Source: Flammula alnicola
Lineage: Eukaryota; Basidiomycota; Agaricomycetes; Agaricales; Strophariaceae
Assembly (NCBI GenBank): GCA_015499995.1
Contig: JADNRV010000017.1
Location: 62,001-126,000, forward strand
DNA: 64,000 nt
Reading direction: 5' to 3'
In this document: positions 32,630 through 44,599 of the stretch, piece after piece
Numbering within the stretch: position 1 is the stretch's first letter
Layout of the letters: each line of letters opens with the position of its first letter
Program-made: the position numbers and the translations under genes
Notes under the pieces: model-generated
The model's input: only the letters and a program-made list of their open reading frames with translations
Databases searched by the model: none
What the model was told of the DNA's origin: nothing

Positions 32630-32930
32630 TTACTAGGCGCCTGAAGAGGACGACTACATGAGCTGGAAAGTATACGCTGCTCATTCTCGCGTATACATCG
32701 GAATGGAGAAAGGAGACGAGTGGCGTCGGGCGCGGGCAAATAAACCATAAAGCTCCGAGCATCCCCAAGGAAAATGAGCGGCATCGGACGCACGTGGGCG
32801 GTCCCGCCGAGACCCTCCTATTTACTGTAGATCTACACAACTCTCAGGAAACGTTGGAGGCCATATTTCATGAATCATAGTCTACTCATATGTAATGGTG
32901 TACGAGAATGTGAGAACTGATTTATTTAAA
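32630..32930. other. Intergenic region between lipase start and epoxide hydrolase end
   Basis: It contains the lipase 5' flank and the 3' end of the epoxide hydrolase transcript. No other feature. Confidence 0.5.
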
Positions 32931-34590
32931 TCAAAGCAGTTCATGCGTAACCCGTCTTGCCGGAACAACCCCAAACGCAGGACCATCCTTACCAAACATT
33001 TTCCTCACGTCTGCACCAATTCCTGTGGCTTCTCGTGAGCAGCAAAATGTCCCCCGCTCTCGTGCTCAGATTGGAAGACCAAGTTGCGAGCTTTTAACCA
33101 ACTACGATATTTGCAAGCTTAGTTTACTGCCAGGCTATGACGAGAGAAATCAGAATAGTTACCTCTTGGGAAAGCGCACGAGTTCCTTCGGGAAGTATGA
33201 GTAACCCAGAGGAATAGTGGTTGGTTGATCCGTGGTGAATAAGCCTGGCGTGGCCTTGTCGACTTCGTAGTAAATGCGCACAGAAGCAGCTGGACCTGCA
33301 CGCGAGAAGCAATATATTGAAATCCACGTCAGGACTGTAGATGCGCGACATCAGCTAGATACATAATATCAACTGGGAGAGAAAACCTGCCTTCATCGTC
33401 TTCCCAGGATAATTATCTGACCAATGACGAGTTTTTCATAAATCCAAGCGAGCAGGCCAACGGGAGAGTCTGCGAGGCTGTACCCGAGAGTTTGTGGCTG
33501 GGTGGAATGTTCTGCAGAATATCCTCTGCCTTTGCTTAGGAAGTGCGCGTTTGTTTAAGGCCTTCCTTTTCTGCCTCGGAATAGCTAGAGAAAAGATATG
33601 AAAGAAAGAGTAAGGGTTTGTGAAAGGGATCAGGACGGACTGCCCTATTGAGCACAAAAAGAGAACGAACTATTAATGGGTGCTTGACAGAGAGAGAAAG
33701 AGGGAGACCAACAGAGGAGCATTCGAATGCATTGCTTTGCTATGCTTATGGCCATAGACTTGGGCTATTTTTCGCGTAATCTGGAGAGTAAAATGACACG
33801 TTAAAATCGGGGCAGTCGAATTCGTTATATATCACTTACATTGTTTCCCCAATCTCCTCCTTGGTGACTGTCGAAGCGAATCAGTGAAATCCTTGTCCGC
33901 AAAATTCAAGGGTCAACCTGCCAAAAATACTCACCATATTCATTGTACCCCAAAGCGAGCATTAATTTATTGCCGACCTGAATGACGGTCGCGTGAGAGG
34001 TCAGAATCAATGCAGAAAACAACTGACCTCCGCGAATTGTGCGATCGCAAACCCCTTCTTCTTAGGCGCCTCCGAAAATCCGTAGCCGGGCAATCCCAAA
34101 GCGACAACATGGAACGATGGATGTTCAGGAGATGCTTCCACTAGTAAAGGGAGTATCTTTCGCACTTCCAAGAAGCTTCCAGGCCCTGGAAGTAGTCACC
34201 GACGAATGTCAGTAATTAGAACACGCTTCGCCTCACGAAATTATAGGCAGAATCTCGACTTACATCCATGAACGAACAGCAACGGTATCGCATCTGCAAG
34301 CTCGCTCTTTTTATGCACATAATGCACATTGAGCGATCCAAACCCTTCGACATCATGTCGCGGTAAATTGGGGCAGCTCGTCGTTCAGCAGCGCTTCGTC
34401 TTCCTCCAGTCGTACCCTTCCTTCCACCGTGCGACCAGGCGACGATGCGGAGAGAGGGACACCGTATCCCACCCAGCTTCGTCAGCTCGTCTGGGAACGT
34501 GGTCAGTGCTAGCTTCTGCTGCAGGAGAGTTATGCTGGCATCTGGGACGGCAATCTTGAAAGGTTTCTCGGAGTTAGTCATGGCTGCCAT
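32931..34590 (-). CDS. Epoxide hydrolase (EHN plus alpha/beta-hydrolase)
   Basis: Opens epoxides to diols. The start at 34590 ([20 protein letters not shown]) leads into the EHN domain: [15 protein letters not shown], then [37 protein letters not shown]. The core follows: [20 protein letters not shown] (HGWPG oxyanion motif), [32 protein letters not shown] and the nucleophile GGDWG. The cap and C-terminal part have [42 protein letters not shown] and [12 protein letters not shown] (catalytic His in GGHFAA). The family is soluble or microsomal epoxide hydrolase, common in Agaricomycetes. Several single-base deletions are needed to keep the frame, including three within 80 bp at 34320-34400, one before GGDWG near 33868 and one near 33020. 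Conservation on either side is excellent, so the call is safe though the frame as written is not. Confidence 0.85.
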
Positions 34591-34622
34591 TCTGGTGGAA
34601 GGTACAATGTTTCGCGACTCGC

Positions 34623-34630
34623 CTTATATA
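34623..34630 (-). promoter_or_regulatory. TATA box of the epoxide hydrolase
   Basis: TATATAAG on the minus strand about 35 bp upstream of the start codon. Confidence 0.65.
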
Positions 34631-34993
34631 CATGGTGCCAATTCAAAGTGATAGAAATCTGCGGCTACATCTTCTGAAGGAAGATGATCGTTTCCACCCC
34701 CGGGCCCCGCAAGCCTGGGGCTAGTATGGGAACCTTCCCAGCGCCGTAAGTTCCAATTTCCCAGGAATCACCAACCGACGGCCATGACTCAGAAGGAGTC
34801 AAACTTGAGTCAAACCGTCAGAAGCGCTACTTGCGAGCTGGCTACGAGCATAACTCAGCCGTATACGTAACCAACATAATAAAGCTGACAGTCGCGAAAC
34901 ATTTAACCCTCCCACGTGGCGCTGTAGCCACGACTGAATCCGAGAAACTTGCGAGTCTGGAATATTTAGAAGAGAGGCCATCAGTACAATGAA

Positions 34994-36118
34994 TCAACGG
35001 TACCGGCGCTTAATCCACTCTCCATTGCCAAGCCTTTCAGCCGCAAGTTCCAAAAGACCGAAGTCGTCGATAGAGTCAAAAAGCTGCTCATTGGGTGCAT
35101 TAAAAACCCAGTGGGAAAAGCTACCAATGGCAGAGACATGAACGAAAGTGAACAGGACATAACAGTTTGATCCCCAACATTAACCACCTTTCTCTCTTCC
35201 TGCTCCGCCTCCAATAGGTACTATAATCCGAGCCTTGAGGGGAGGTTTTTTTTTTTTTTTTTACCTCCGCGATACTTATCTTGTTGCCGGCTTTCTGACC
35301 CATTCGTGCGAAGTCAAGCAAGGCCCGAGCTGTTAGCCAAGACCTACCGCCAACTTCCCAAGTGGAAAGCAAGATAAAAAGAAAACAAAGAGAAAGACAA
35401 TAGGGAGAAAGAAAGCGTCACGCGACAGTATGCGAATGACTTGAAGCAAACACTGGATTTGGATCCGAAACCAGGAATAGTTGGGGTCTTGATGTTTTCA
35501 GGCGCAGGCCGAGGACCAAGAGGACAGGCGAGAGAGGCGAGAGACAAAGAAAGAAGAGACGAAAACAAAGAAAGACATGACTCAAACGCACAACATGGTT
35601 GTCAGAGAAGATGAAAAAGGCGGCGCAAATTAACGACCGTGTAGGCCCCCGATAATTAGGAGACAACAGGCAGTGAGAGCCCGCCGAATTCTTTTCACGA
35701 ACGATGCAGCAAGGCGAGCCATAGAACCAAGGCGGGCACGAAATGGAGAAACATTAGCGATCAGATATGGATTTTGGAAGAGTCAGGAAGGTGACCTAGG
35801 CGATGCCCTTCCGAGCCCACGCCGTTCTTGACGATGCGTTGCACTTGAGGTGATCATCGGCAGATCTCGCAGACGCAACTGAGCAGAGAGCCTTTGAAGA
35901 TTTATGTGGGCGGGGGTCGTCCAAGGTAGAGGGGAAGAGTGATGAGAAAAGGATAGGCGATGGAGGTCGGCTTTATATACCCAAGCTGGAGGCTGACAAG
36001 TGGCTGACAATTCCGAAGGCGGCTTTCAAAATTCGCGGAAGTGATCGCGGAGGCTGGAGACATGAGTCCCTCGATTTATTTAAAACTCGCCTGGTCTAGG
36101 TATCGACAACCAATAATT
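34994..36118 (-). CDS. Inverted gene-like unit, left copy
   Basis: Nearly 1.1 kb that is repeated in opposite orientation at 44985-46032. On the minus strand it has a TATA box (35972-35979), a leader, and exon-like segments. Near the 3' end are RALLDFARMGQKAGNKISIA, then after a T-tract-containing intron VPIGGGAGREK, and after a further intron (acceptor TTGGTAG) FSHWVFNAPNEQLFDSIDDF continuing GLLELAAERLGNGEWIKRR, with stop at 34994-34996. I do not recognise the protein. The poly-T at 35249-35265 falls inside the intron, so it is not evidence for retroposition. The 5' exons cannot be fixed. Its conserved 3' exon and promoter suggest a gene or recent pseudogene rather than an LTR. Confidence 0.4.
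35972..35979 (-). promoter_or_regulatory. TATA box of the left inverted unit
   Basis: GTATATAAAGCCGACCTCC context on the minus strand. The right copy has GTATAAAACCGACCTCC at the matching position. Confidence 0.55.
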
Positions 36119-36779
36119 AGCTTCTGGGTTTGCCCTTGTACACCACGCTCAGAACTTGGTCCAAGGTGGATCCAAGGAAAGGGATGCAAAAAATTTGTGT
36201 GCTGATTCGCAGTCTGCAGAAAGTATAAGTTGAATAATATGATAGATTAGGGACTAACTTCTGATGAGGGATAATTTTGGTGACGAGGTCGGAGGCGATT
36301 TGCGAGGCGTTTCTTGGTTGGGCGCTTAAGTTTAGCGAGGGCGCTAAGGACTTATTTCGTGTAGAAGCCATAACACAACGTCCAAAAGGACGTCGCTGTG
36401 CTTTTTGGATCTACATTGAGTGTTGTAAGCATTCGTCGTCACGGTTGCCCTCTCGAACGTGCACTTGCGCTCTGGCCTTGTTCTCCTATAGCTAGGATGT
36501 CCATATGCGACACATGCCTCGACGCCCCCCTTCTTCTAACAAGACCTACCACGACCTTCAGCATCACGTCATTCGCCTTTCGGATACTCGGCTCGTTTTA
36601 GATTCAAATCACAAGCGTTTGGAGATGGAGCAGACGCGTCTGGTGGGAGTAGAGAAACACATTAATATTAAGGATAAACTGTCAGCGCCAAGTCAGCGCT
36701 CGAGGCGCTGACACTGTTGCATCAAGTCCTAGAACATGCCAGTGTCCGTGAATGAGGTAATTTACTTCGGACTAGGTAG
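36119..36779. other. Two short divergent frames, unassigned
   Basis: On the minus strand a frame begins at 36371 (MASTRNKSLAPSLNLSAQPR and on) and runs to the edge of the inverted unit, which may have truncated it. On the plus strand 36505-36711 encodes RLSDTRLVLDSNHKRLEMEQ, possibly a coiled-coil start. Neither can be assigned. Confidence 0.3.
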
Positions 36780-36784
36780 ACCTA

Positions 36785-37215
36785 TGGCTGTCCAAGTGGG
36801 GAATAAATCCCCCCGAGATATATTTTCTAGATTAGTGTGTGCGTAAATATATTTAGTGTGCGCGAAAACGTTTAGTGTGCGCGGAAATATACTTAGAGTG
36901 CGCGGAACTATACTTAGAGTGCGCGAAAATATACTTAGAGTGTGCGAAAATACATCTAGTGTGCCCGAGAATATATTGCATGTCCCGTAAACACTTTCAC
37001 GCCCCGCGAATATTTTACAGCTGCCCCCAGAAACTCTTAGGTCATCCGCGGAGAAATATTCAGTGCGCGAAAATAATTTCACAGCCCCGAAAAAACTTCT
37101 TGACTGCCCGAGAACTTTGTTGGTGCACGCATTTATTATCTTTTCCGCGCATTTACTGACTTTCAGTCATGCCGGGATGCCGTGTTTACGTAAATGATCC
37201 ATTCTTCGCAGTAAC
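36785..37215 (+). repeat. Left terminal inverted repeat with internal minisatellite
   Basis: Matches the reverse complement of 38200-38605. About seven diverged units of 19-24 bp (TTAGTGTGCGCGAAAATATA type) lie at 36830-36970. Confidence 0.8.
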
Positions 37216-38199
37216 GGCACAGCATGCGAGACAGCAAGCGGAGTTTGAAACCTATGATTCACGTTGAACTTTCAGCTACACACTGTTGGTTTCCAACCAC
37301 CACGACCTTCCCCTCCTCTGCATCGCCCTTCTTGCAGATGACATGAGCTCATGTGAGGCTTGTGTTGTGCTTGGCCCTCATGTGAGGGGCTTTAGCAGCA
37401 AGACAGGGTTGGCAGGCAATGCAAGCCTATGTGAAGCTTGTGTCGTGCTGGAGCCCTCTTGTGAGGGGCTCCGGCTGCTACCACCTCCTCATCACCCACT
37501 GTCACCCACCAGCTGCCGTCGTCATCCATAGCTCCCCTCACGGTGAACTCACGGAGCCAACAAGGCCCCATGAAAACCCATGCCAGTGAGCCATGAGGGC
37601 TGGTCACCCCCGTTTCACATCATCAGCAAGCCAGCTATGGAATCCGATGATGCCAGCAAGGAAGTGCGCCAAGAGGAAGAGGGAGCCGACGAATGGCACC
37701 ACACATGTGGCCATCTCCCCATACCTTGCTGCTAACCCTTGCCACCCCCGTTTTTAGCAGATGTAGACAACATGACCACAGTATGAACACCACTCAATGA
37801 GCGCCTGCGGCTCATAGTATTTACTTTGCGTCCTGGGTGTACTAGATATTTTTCAATATAATTATTTGACTATTGCTGTAATTTCTATGAAGGTTTCCGT
37901 CAGAATCTAGGTGTGAAACGGTTATCAAGTAAAAGTGATTTAACATGCATCTGCCTTGTCTCGGATTTTAGCTATCACGGCTATAGTAGTGAGCCGTGAA
38001 CTTCTCGTCGATACAAAGTTCTTATCTGAACTTCATTTAATCTAAATTCCACTTTATTTCAAATAAATGTATTCAGCAATTAATATTGCTTTCAGGTCTA
38101 TCAAGCGCGGGGTACCAACTGGCGCTTTAGTGGGCGCTTACCACGCCAGACACTGATATTTTAAACTCCGCCTTCAGTCTCGGCTGCCTCAGCTAGTGC

Positions 38200-38605
38200 C
38201 GACGTTGCCAACAACGGATCATTTACCTAATCACGGCATTCCGGCATAGCTGAAAGTCAAAAAATTCATGGGGAAGACATAATAAATGCGCGCACCAACA
38301 AAGTTTTCGGGAAGTCAATAAATTTTTTCGGGGCTCTGAAATTATTTTCGCGCACTGAATATTTCTCCGCAGATGACTTAAGAATTTCTGGGGCAGCTGT
38401 AAAATATTCGCGGGGTGTGAAAATGTTTACGGGACATGCAATATATTCTCGCGCACACTAGATGTGTTTTCGCGCACTCTAAGTATATTTTCGCACACTC
38501 TAAGTATGTTTTCGGGCACACTAAATGTTTTCGGGCACACTAAATATATTTATGCATTGAAAATATATCTCGGGGGGATTTATTCCCCACTTGGACAGCC
38601 ATATA
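38200..38605 (-). repeat. Right terminal inverted repeat with internal minisatellite
   Basis: It mirrors 36785-37215 but has one or two fewer minisatellite units, so the arrays have changed length independently since insertion. Confidence 0.8.
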
Positions 38606-38606
38606 G

Positions 38607-39231
38607 ACCAAAGGTAGCCAGAAATTGCACTCGTTTGGATTCGTGGTCGAACTGGATGGTCATTTGTAGGTCAGCCGCGTCGTCTCATACCTGGCAAATT
38701 CTGAGAGGGCAACTCCGGGCACCTTTTGCGATATTCACGGGAACTTTCCAAACCCAGATTTTCAGGGTATATTCACGGAAATTTTCATAACATGACAGGA
38801 ATTTGACAACGTCGGATTTCGACCCTGGAGCCCGACAAAAATAGGGTGTATTATTTTGGGGACGATGCCAAACAACCGCCGACGATGCTTGGAATGCTGG
38901 CGCGGCCAAGAATCTACCCAACGCTCAGCCTCAGCCCAATAACGCTGTTCGACCATCCGAGTGCGCAGTTTCTGCCAGACCGAAACGGTGGAACGTTAAC
39001 TTGGATGGTCGTATTGTGATACCAATATTCATCAGAGCGAAACATCCAACCCATCCTTCGTTGCACGCATAGGCTGCAATTTCCAAGACATTCTACTCCG
39101 CCTTTCTATACTGCTTTTGCTCTTATTTTTGCTCCACTATTCGCTTTATTCACGAACTCTTAACGACTCAAGTACTCACGACTCGCGAATAACGATTACG
39201 ATTACGACCACGACCACAGCTAACGAATAAC
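38607..39231. other. Upstream region of the DUF4203 gene
   Basis: No gene recognised. The last 170 bp are pyrimidine-rich, then carry repeated ACGA words (ACGACTC, ACGATTACGATTACGACCACG) just before the ATG, as in a leader. Confidence 0.45.
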
Positions 39232-41360
39232 ATGTCATCGCTCTCACAATTAACGCCTCTTTTGTCATCTACGCCTTATCTCTTGGCCTACGCCATTCCA
39301 TTGTTGCTGCTATCTATCTTTCTAACATTTTCTGGCACCTTTTTCACCGTCGATCGTTCGCGCACCTTTCCGCCAACCGACAGTGGAGCAGAGAACGGCT
39401 ACGCTGCGCTTCCGGCACCTGGCGCATTCACATCGTTCGATAAGCCTAAGCGCAGGTTTAATTGGGTATTAGACGGTGGGGTTGGCGGATTAGCGGGCGG
39501 GTATGCCTTTGGAGGTGTGTTTATTGTTCATTCTTGTCCTTATCGGTTGTGTCTGACGAATTGTCAGTCCATCTATCCACGGCACTCGCTCTAATAATCC
39601 CTGCTACGACATCCTCTGCTCCTTTGTCTCCAAAGTCTTTCCTCGCCGTCTGGGTCTTATGCTGTGTCATAACGACACCGATTGCAGGCAGATATCGCTT
39701 CGCCGCATTCGCTTTCTTGGGCATTTCTGGAGGGTAGGCTTATTTGATCTCTCGGTTTTTCATTCTCCATTGACCCTCGATGTTTCACAGCACGCTCACG
39801 TCTCTTGCCCTTTGCGTTATCATTCACCCATCTCTTCCTTCACGCATCATTCTCGTCGGGGTCTTTCTTGCCCTTTTCACCATCCTCGTCCTTCTGGTGT
39901 CCCTTCTCCCCAACTCACGGCTCACCCAATCCATTTTGCACTCCCTCCTCAGACTATGTACATCCTCGACGGGGGCGTTTGGCTTGGTCATGGCGATTGC
40001 CTTGCTACTGAACCCCAAGGAAGAAGGCTGGGCGAATGTGTGGGAGAGACTCTGGCTGATGGACGGCCCGGAGAACCCGGATGGGCAAGTTGGGTGGGGC
40101 TCGGCCCAGGAGCGGGGCTTAAGTGCGGCTTACGCTGTATTTTTATTCGCCGGTATGGCAGTGGATTGGGCTCTGGGGCGGTGGATCGGGGAATGTCCTG
40201 ACGAGGTTCGTGATTTTTTTATTTACTTGCTTTTGACATTAACGACCATTTTCAGAAATGGGACAACTACCTTGCGCACTACGCTGCAAATCTGCCTAAC
40301 CAGGCGGATAGAGCGGGTTTGTTCCAGCCGCCCACTTCTCTATGGGATAGGTTTTTCTCGTCCGGTGCACTCAAAGGGAGAAAGATATCTTGTTTCCAAA
40401 TGAGACAGATTTGAAGACTGCTCTTGCCCACCAACATGGCCAACTTCCTCTGCCGGTGACGATGTATAACTCTGGGAATGGTGCAAAAACTGCAACTTCA
40501 AAGGGCATCGAATTCACGCGTGTCCCGACGAGTGTCGAGGTCTTGAAGAAAAAATCCAAGCGTGTTGGTAGGTGGAAGATGGCTGGTGGAGTGGAGAGGA
40601 AGGATAGAAAGCCCGTCAAGTTTGGGGAGATTAGCGATTCGAGCGACGATGACGATGACGACGACGAACGAAGAAGGCGTCGTCGTTTTCGCCTGCTTCT
40701 GGCTCGCCCGTTATTCAGCACCAAGGTATTCAGCTGAAAGACGCCAAGAGGTCGTTCGCTGTTTCTATCCAGCCCCCTGCACATTCATACACCTCGTCGT
40801 CGACGCCTACCCTGGTTGACGGGCCTGTCGGACGAGCGGGCAAGGCTAGGGAGGTCTCGACACCAGACCGCGATCCGAGACTTGACGCGCTCGATACCTT
40901 GGACTATGATCAGGAAATCGCCCAGGTCAAGGGTCAGCTAAGACGCCACGATGGGGGAGATGATGATGAGGTTGAGTACTCCGACTACGAGGAGGATTTG
41001 ACGGTTCAGCGTCAGCCTATGCGAGAAAGGAGAGAGGGTGAAGAGGGTAAAGGGTGGAGTCCGGCTTTCTTGAAGCGGCATCTGAGCCAGAACCAGGGTG
41101 CAAACCAGACACAACAACCGCTGCTTGTTCCGGCCACGCCGTCCCTTATCAAGGCGCTGGATAGGCTCGCGGTGGCGCACCGCGACGCCTTTGGACCTGG
41201 AGCGTCTCCATCTCCGCCTGGTACACGCGCTCCTAGTACTGAAGCACAAACAGCACCAGTGGGATTACCGGGCGAGGAAGGTGGGAATGCGGCGGAGACT
41301 CAGCGGGCACCTAGGTGGGAGGAGTTTTGGCGCGAGGTGCGGGTTAAGGCACAGAGTTAG
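39232..41360 (+). CDS. DUF4203 (TMEM198-like) multi-spanning membrane protein
   Basis: The start is ATG at 39232. A hydrophobic N-terminal segment (LLAYAIPLLLLSIFLTFSG) is followed by further membrane spans across four exons: HLSTALALIIPAT, FLAVWVLCCVITTPIAG, FAAFAFLGISGG, LALCVIIHPSLPSRIILVGV and FTILVLLVSLLP, then GAFGLVMAIALLL and AAYAVFLFAGMAVDWALG. About seven spans agree with the fungal DUF4203 architecture. The cytosolic C-terminal half is long and polar, with a run of seven Asp (SDSSDDDDDDDE) and acidic DYEEDLTVQ, ending WEEFWREVRVKAQS. Indels are likely near 40388 (KIS-LFPNETD) and near 40675, immediately after the Asp run, where a change of frame is needed. The role is unknown; in animals TMEM198 is linked to Wnt signalling, which does not transfer to fungi. 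Confidence 0.75.
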
Positions 41361-41650
41361 GCACGTTTGGTTTTGAGAGTTTGTTGGGACGGTTGTGAAG
41401 ATAAGTTATTCGATCTGGTTAGTTCGGTTTGGTTTGTGTGATGATTTGCTCTATCATCGCCAGGGCTTTAATGATGTAGCTTGATTAATGACATTTACGA
41501 CGGCTTGCTCTCCATGATAATTTACACCAGTGAAATATGGCGCCATCAAATAGGCGCCCGTTGCAAACTCCATTGGAATCGGTCTGATTCTGCTATATAG
41601 CTTTTGTTACTTCATTTTGCACTTTTAAAACGGTGTGCTATGCATTTTTC
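41336..41650. repeat. Direct repeat, left copy (partner 44100-44490)
   Basis: It begins inside the last codons of the DUF4203 gene (CGGGTTAAGGCACAGAGTTA) and continues through ATAAGTTATTCGATCT, TTGATTAATGACATTTACGA and GGCGCCATCAAATAGGCGCC. The copy at 44100 has the same order and includes CGGGTTAAGACGCAAAGTTA, a fossil of the same coding end. Confidence 0.85.
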
Positions 41651-43031
41651 GAATTCCTTCATCACGAGGGCGCTTGGCACTTCCAGGCAGACCGAACGCT
41701 CCTCACACTCCTCACGCTGACTCTGCAACAGGAGTTCCCATCAAGGATTGAATTATGCCGCGAGTATGATTGGATGCTGTATCTTCCTCGCAATTCTCAT
41801 ACTCATAGCATACTTCCCCCGACGTGGGAAGTGATAAAAATAAACCTTCTATTGGCTTGGAAAAAAACATATCACACGTCCAAAATATCAGAGGTGAGCT
41901 TGAGCTTGAGTTTGTCTCAATTCTAGATTGAGGACCATTGAATACGTTCGTATTCTGGAAGGTGGATTGGTCAAGTGTTCAAGAACCCTATGTAGTGGCG
42001 ATGCTATTAGTAGAAAAAGCTTGAGCAAACTTGAAGTGCGTTGGATTCTTGAACACTTGACCAACCAATATTCATTGCTCTCACCCCCGCTTCATGTCGC
42101 TCTATCTCAATTCGCCATTAATGAAGTGAAGTGGAGAAAGAGGGTTTCATAGGCATTCAATAACTGTCATTACCCGTCTTCGTGGATTGCATTCAAGAAG
42201 AAGCATGGGTACCTTTGAAAGAGACGCTGTTAGCGCCACAAGAAAAGGACTTCCGAAGAGATAAAAAGGAATGTGCGAGGTTCGGATGTCGTGGATAGTG
42301 GGGAGGAGCCTCGGTATAGTTAGAAGATAACGATGTGTATTATCACTGTCTATCACTGTCTACTGGTGTACATGGTATGTACTTTACTAAGTCCTAGAAT
42401 TCCCAATACCTGGGAATACTCACAGTATGAAGAAATAGCGTCTTCTGTCGGGTTCTCAAACACTTGAGCACGCAGTTCCATCGATAACAAAAATATACGA
42501 AGCATAATTTCCAACCACGCAGTTTAGTCTCTGAGCAACACGGGACACCTGATTTCATTTCAACAGCTGAAAAACTTTGCTGCGACATTTCAACTCAAAA
42601 AGGCCATCTGCGGTTGCAGGAATTTGAATGAATACAGGTACAGTAGCACTAAATGATTAAATGCACGAACGCTCAAAATCAGGCGCTTAATGTGATTCAT
42701 AGAATGTTCTACGTAAGTAACTCCTGTTGACATGTGCGACCAGCAGAATGGCTGGAGGGTGTGATAGGGAGTGAATATTTGAATACTAGTGAATGGTGAT
42801 AGCAAGAAATAGATGGACGATCAAATACTCATTAGAAACTGTTGATCAGTAATAAAGTTAAGCTCTAATTCGAAGATAGGGGTGGATATTTGGGTAACGG
42901 AAGGGAGACACTCACAAAAATACTCTTGGAGTCCTTAACCGTCACAAGTGAACGTCCAACCGTCCAAGTTGTATAAAATCACCTAGTTCTCTTTATGCCA
43001 TTTCCTCAGAGTCACTTCTCTAATTCTCAAC
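41651..43031. other. Region without recognised gene
   Basis: Only short frames, none with motifs. A near inverted match of about 35 bp, GGTTGGTCAAGTGTTCAAGAA-like sequence at about 41968-41988 against 42048-42070, could form a stem. The end is the promoter of the small gene at 43032, with TATAAAA at 42972-42978. Confidence 0.4.
42972..42978 (+). promoter_or_regulatory. TATA box of the small gene at 43032
   Basis: TATAAAA, 60 bp upstream of the ATG. Confidence 0.65.
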
Positions 43032-43764
43032 ATGCCAGCTCTTGCATTGAAACCTGCTCTCCGCACCATCAACCTCTCCGCAGCTGGTGGGCCTAGCGAC
43101 GCTACAGTTGTCGTTATCCCACTCCCCAAGAACACTGTCGGCGTCGTCTTCGGGGTAAGTTGGACCGTCTCGCTACCCAATGCGTCAACCGTCTCACCGC
43201 TGGGGTCTTCAGCAACGCCTTGCGGAATACCTTCAACGCTGTAATACTTACCTCCTCGACACCAACAACCTGGTCATTGACCCTCAGGCTGTTTGGGATG
43301 CGCCGGCTGCCAGCAGCCGATTTTTAATCAGCCAAATCGTACCGTCTGGTTTCGCTCAGGACCCCTCTGTCCTCTGCGTTGGTCCATTCAACGAAGACCG
43401 CAATATCGCGGTGTACTGCTCCCACAAGAAAGCCGGTGACAGCGCCTACAAGCAGAGCGAACCGAAGCACAGCTTCGTACGTCTTCCCCATCGACTCTGC
43501 GCATCTTTGACTAATTGATTCGTAATGGTTTAGTACGAGTTCAAGATTGGCAGCAAAAATGCCATCTCATTCACGATGGTGAGTGCGCTGCGTCGTGATG
43601 GCTACTGAGAGACGAGGTGAAAATGTCAATATAGGTTAACGCTGAGGATGGTGGCGATTCGGACTTCCACGATACTGTTGTCGGTGTTGCCGTGGTCTAG
43701 TAAGTTTAAATTTCCAGGAGCATTGTCAAAGTGAGATTGACACCTGTACAGCACGACCAAGTGA
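43032..43764 (+). CDS. Small uncharacterised Agaricomycete protein
   Basis: Five short exons join in frame to about 155 residues: MPALALKPALRTINLSAAGG, DATVVVIPLPKNTVGVVFG, QRLAEYLQRCNTYLLDTNN, VIDPQAVWDAPAASSRFLIS, DPSVLCVGPFNEDRNIAVYC, YEFKIGSKNAISFTM, VNAEDGGDSDFHDTVVGVAV and a last tiny exon TTK-stop. If that final GTAAGT intron is not used, translation stops at the TAG spanning the same donor, three residues earlier. No signal peptide, membrane segment or known domain. No indel was seen. The gene lies inside the direct-repeat pair 41336-41650 and 44100-44490. Confidence 0.65.
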
Positions 43765-44099
43765 GGATACACGACTCACTCTATTGGAACTTGGAATCGA
43801 GTCGGAAATGAACAACATTACGTGTGGCTGCCTTTTGAAAGATTGAACATGTACTCATAGTTTGTGTCAAATGTGAAAATATTGTCGTGTCTATGGAGAA
43901 ATTAAACATGAGTGCTCAGGATGATCTGAAAACTTGTGGAAGGCTAAGCCTGCAGGGACCGTGATTTCAGTGCAAGGAGGGGAAATTGAACAGCAAAAGT
44001 AAGGGCAACAACTTAGACATAATCGAAACCGTAGAACTTTCAGCTTACCTTTGATCCATCATATACCTATTGCGAAAGGGTTGTTCAAAGTGAACTCTA

Positions 44100-44490
44100 G
44101 GGTACGGGTTAAGACGCAAAGTTAAGCACATTTGATTTTGAATTTGAGAGTTGATCAGGACGGCTAAAGAGAAGTTATTCGATCTAGTTAGTTTGGTCTT
44201 GGTTTGCGTGATGACTTGTTCTACAGTGTCATCGATAGAGCTGTAACGATGTAGCTTGATTAATGACATTTACGACGACTTGCTCTCCTTTTCCTCGCTT
44301 TGACTGACTCTGCTGATAGGCTGTGATAGGCCGAAGTTTTGAGCGAGCATGATCATTTACAATAGTGAAAGGTGGCGCCATCAAATAGGCGCCCGTTGCA
44401 AACTCCATTGAAATCGGTCTTGATCGAAGTCTGATTCAGCCATATAGCTTTTGTTACTTCATTTTGCACATTTAAAACCGTTTGCAATTC
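44100..44490. repeat. Direct repeat, right copy (partner 41336-41650)
   Basis: It carries the 3' end and 3' flank of a lost second copy of the DUF4203 gene, with a few insertions relative to the left copy. Confidence 0.85.
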
Positions 44491-44599
44491 AATTTTCCAG
44501 TGCCTTGGCCCTTCGTCCTCCTTCGTCCAAGGCGGCCTCACGCTGAGATCCCATGATCAGGCTGAGAGAAAGTTGTCGTATCACGTGCATTCGTCGTTG

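Larger units (their letters stand above)
36780..38606. mobile_element. Non-autonomous DNA transposon with about 400 bp terminal inverted repeats
   Basis: The outer ends are exact mirror images: TGGCTGTCCAAGTGGGGAAT at 36785 and ATTCCCCACTTGGACAGCCA at the right end. Both are flanked by TA, consistent with a TA target duplication as in Tc1/mariner-like elements. Inverted similarity continues for about 400 bp on each side. Inside each repeat is a tandem array of units like TTAGTGTGCGCGAAAATATA. The 1 kb centre (37215-38200) encodes no transposase. Its first half resembles the low-complexity sequences at 12-14 kb and 25-26 kb. Confidence 0.75.

Noticed and set aside
35249..35265. Poly-T (poly-A on the other strand) taken as a retroposon tail
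   Set aside because: It lies inside an intron that is shared by both copies and is followed by further conserved exons.
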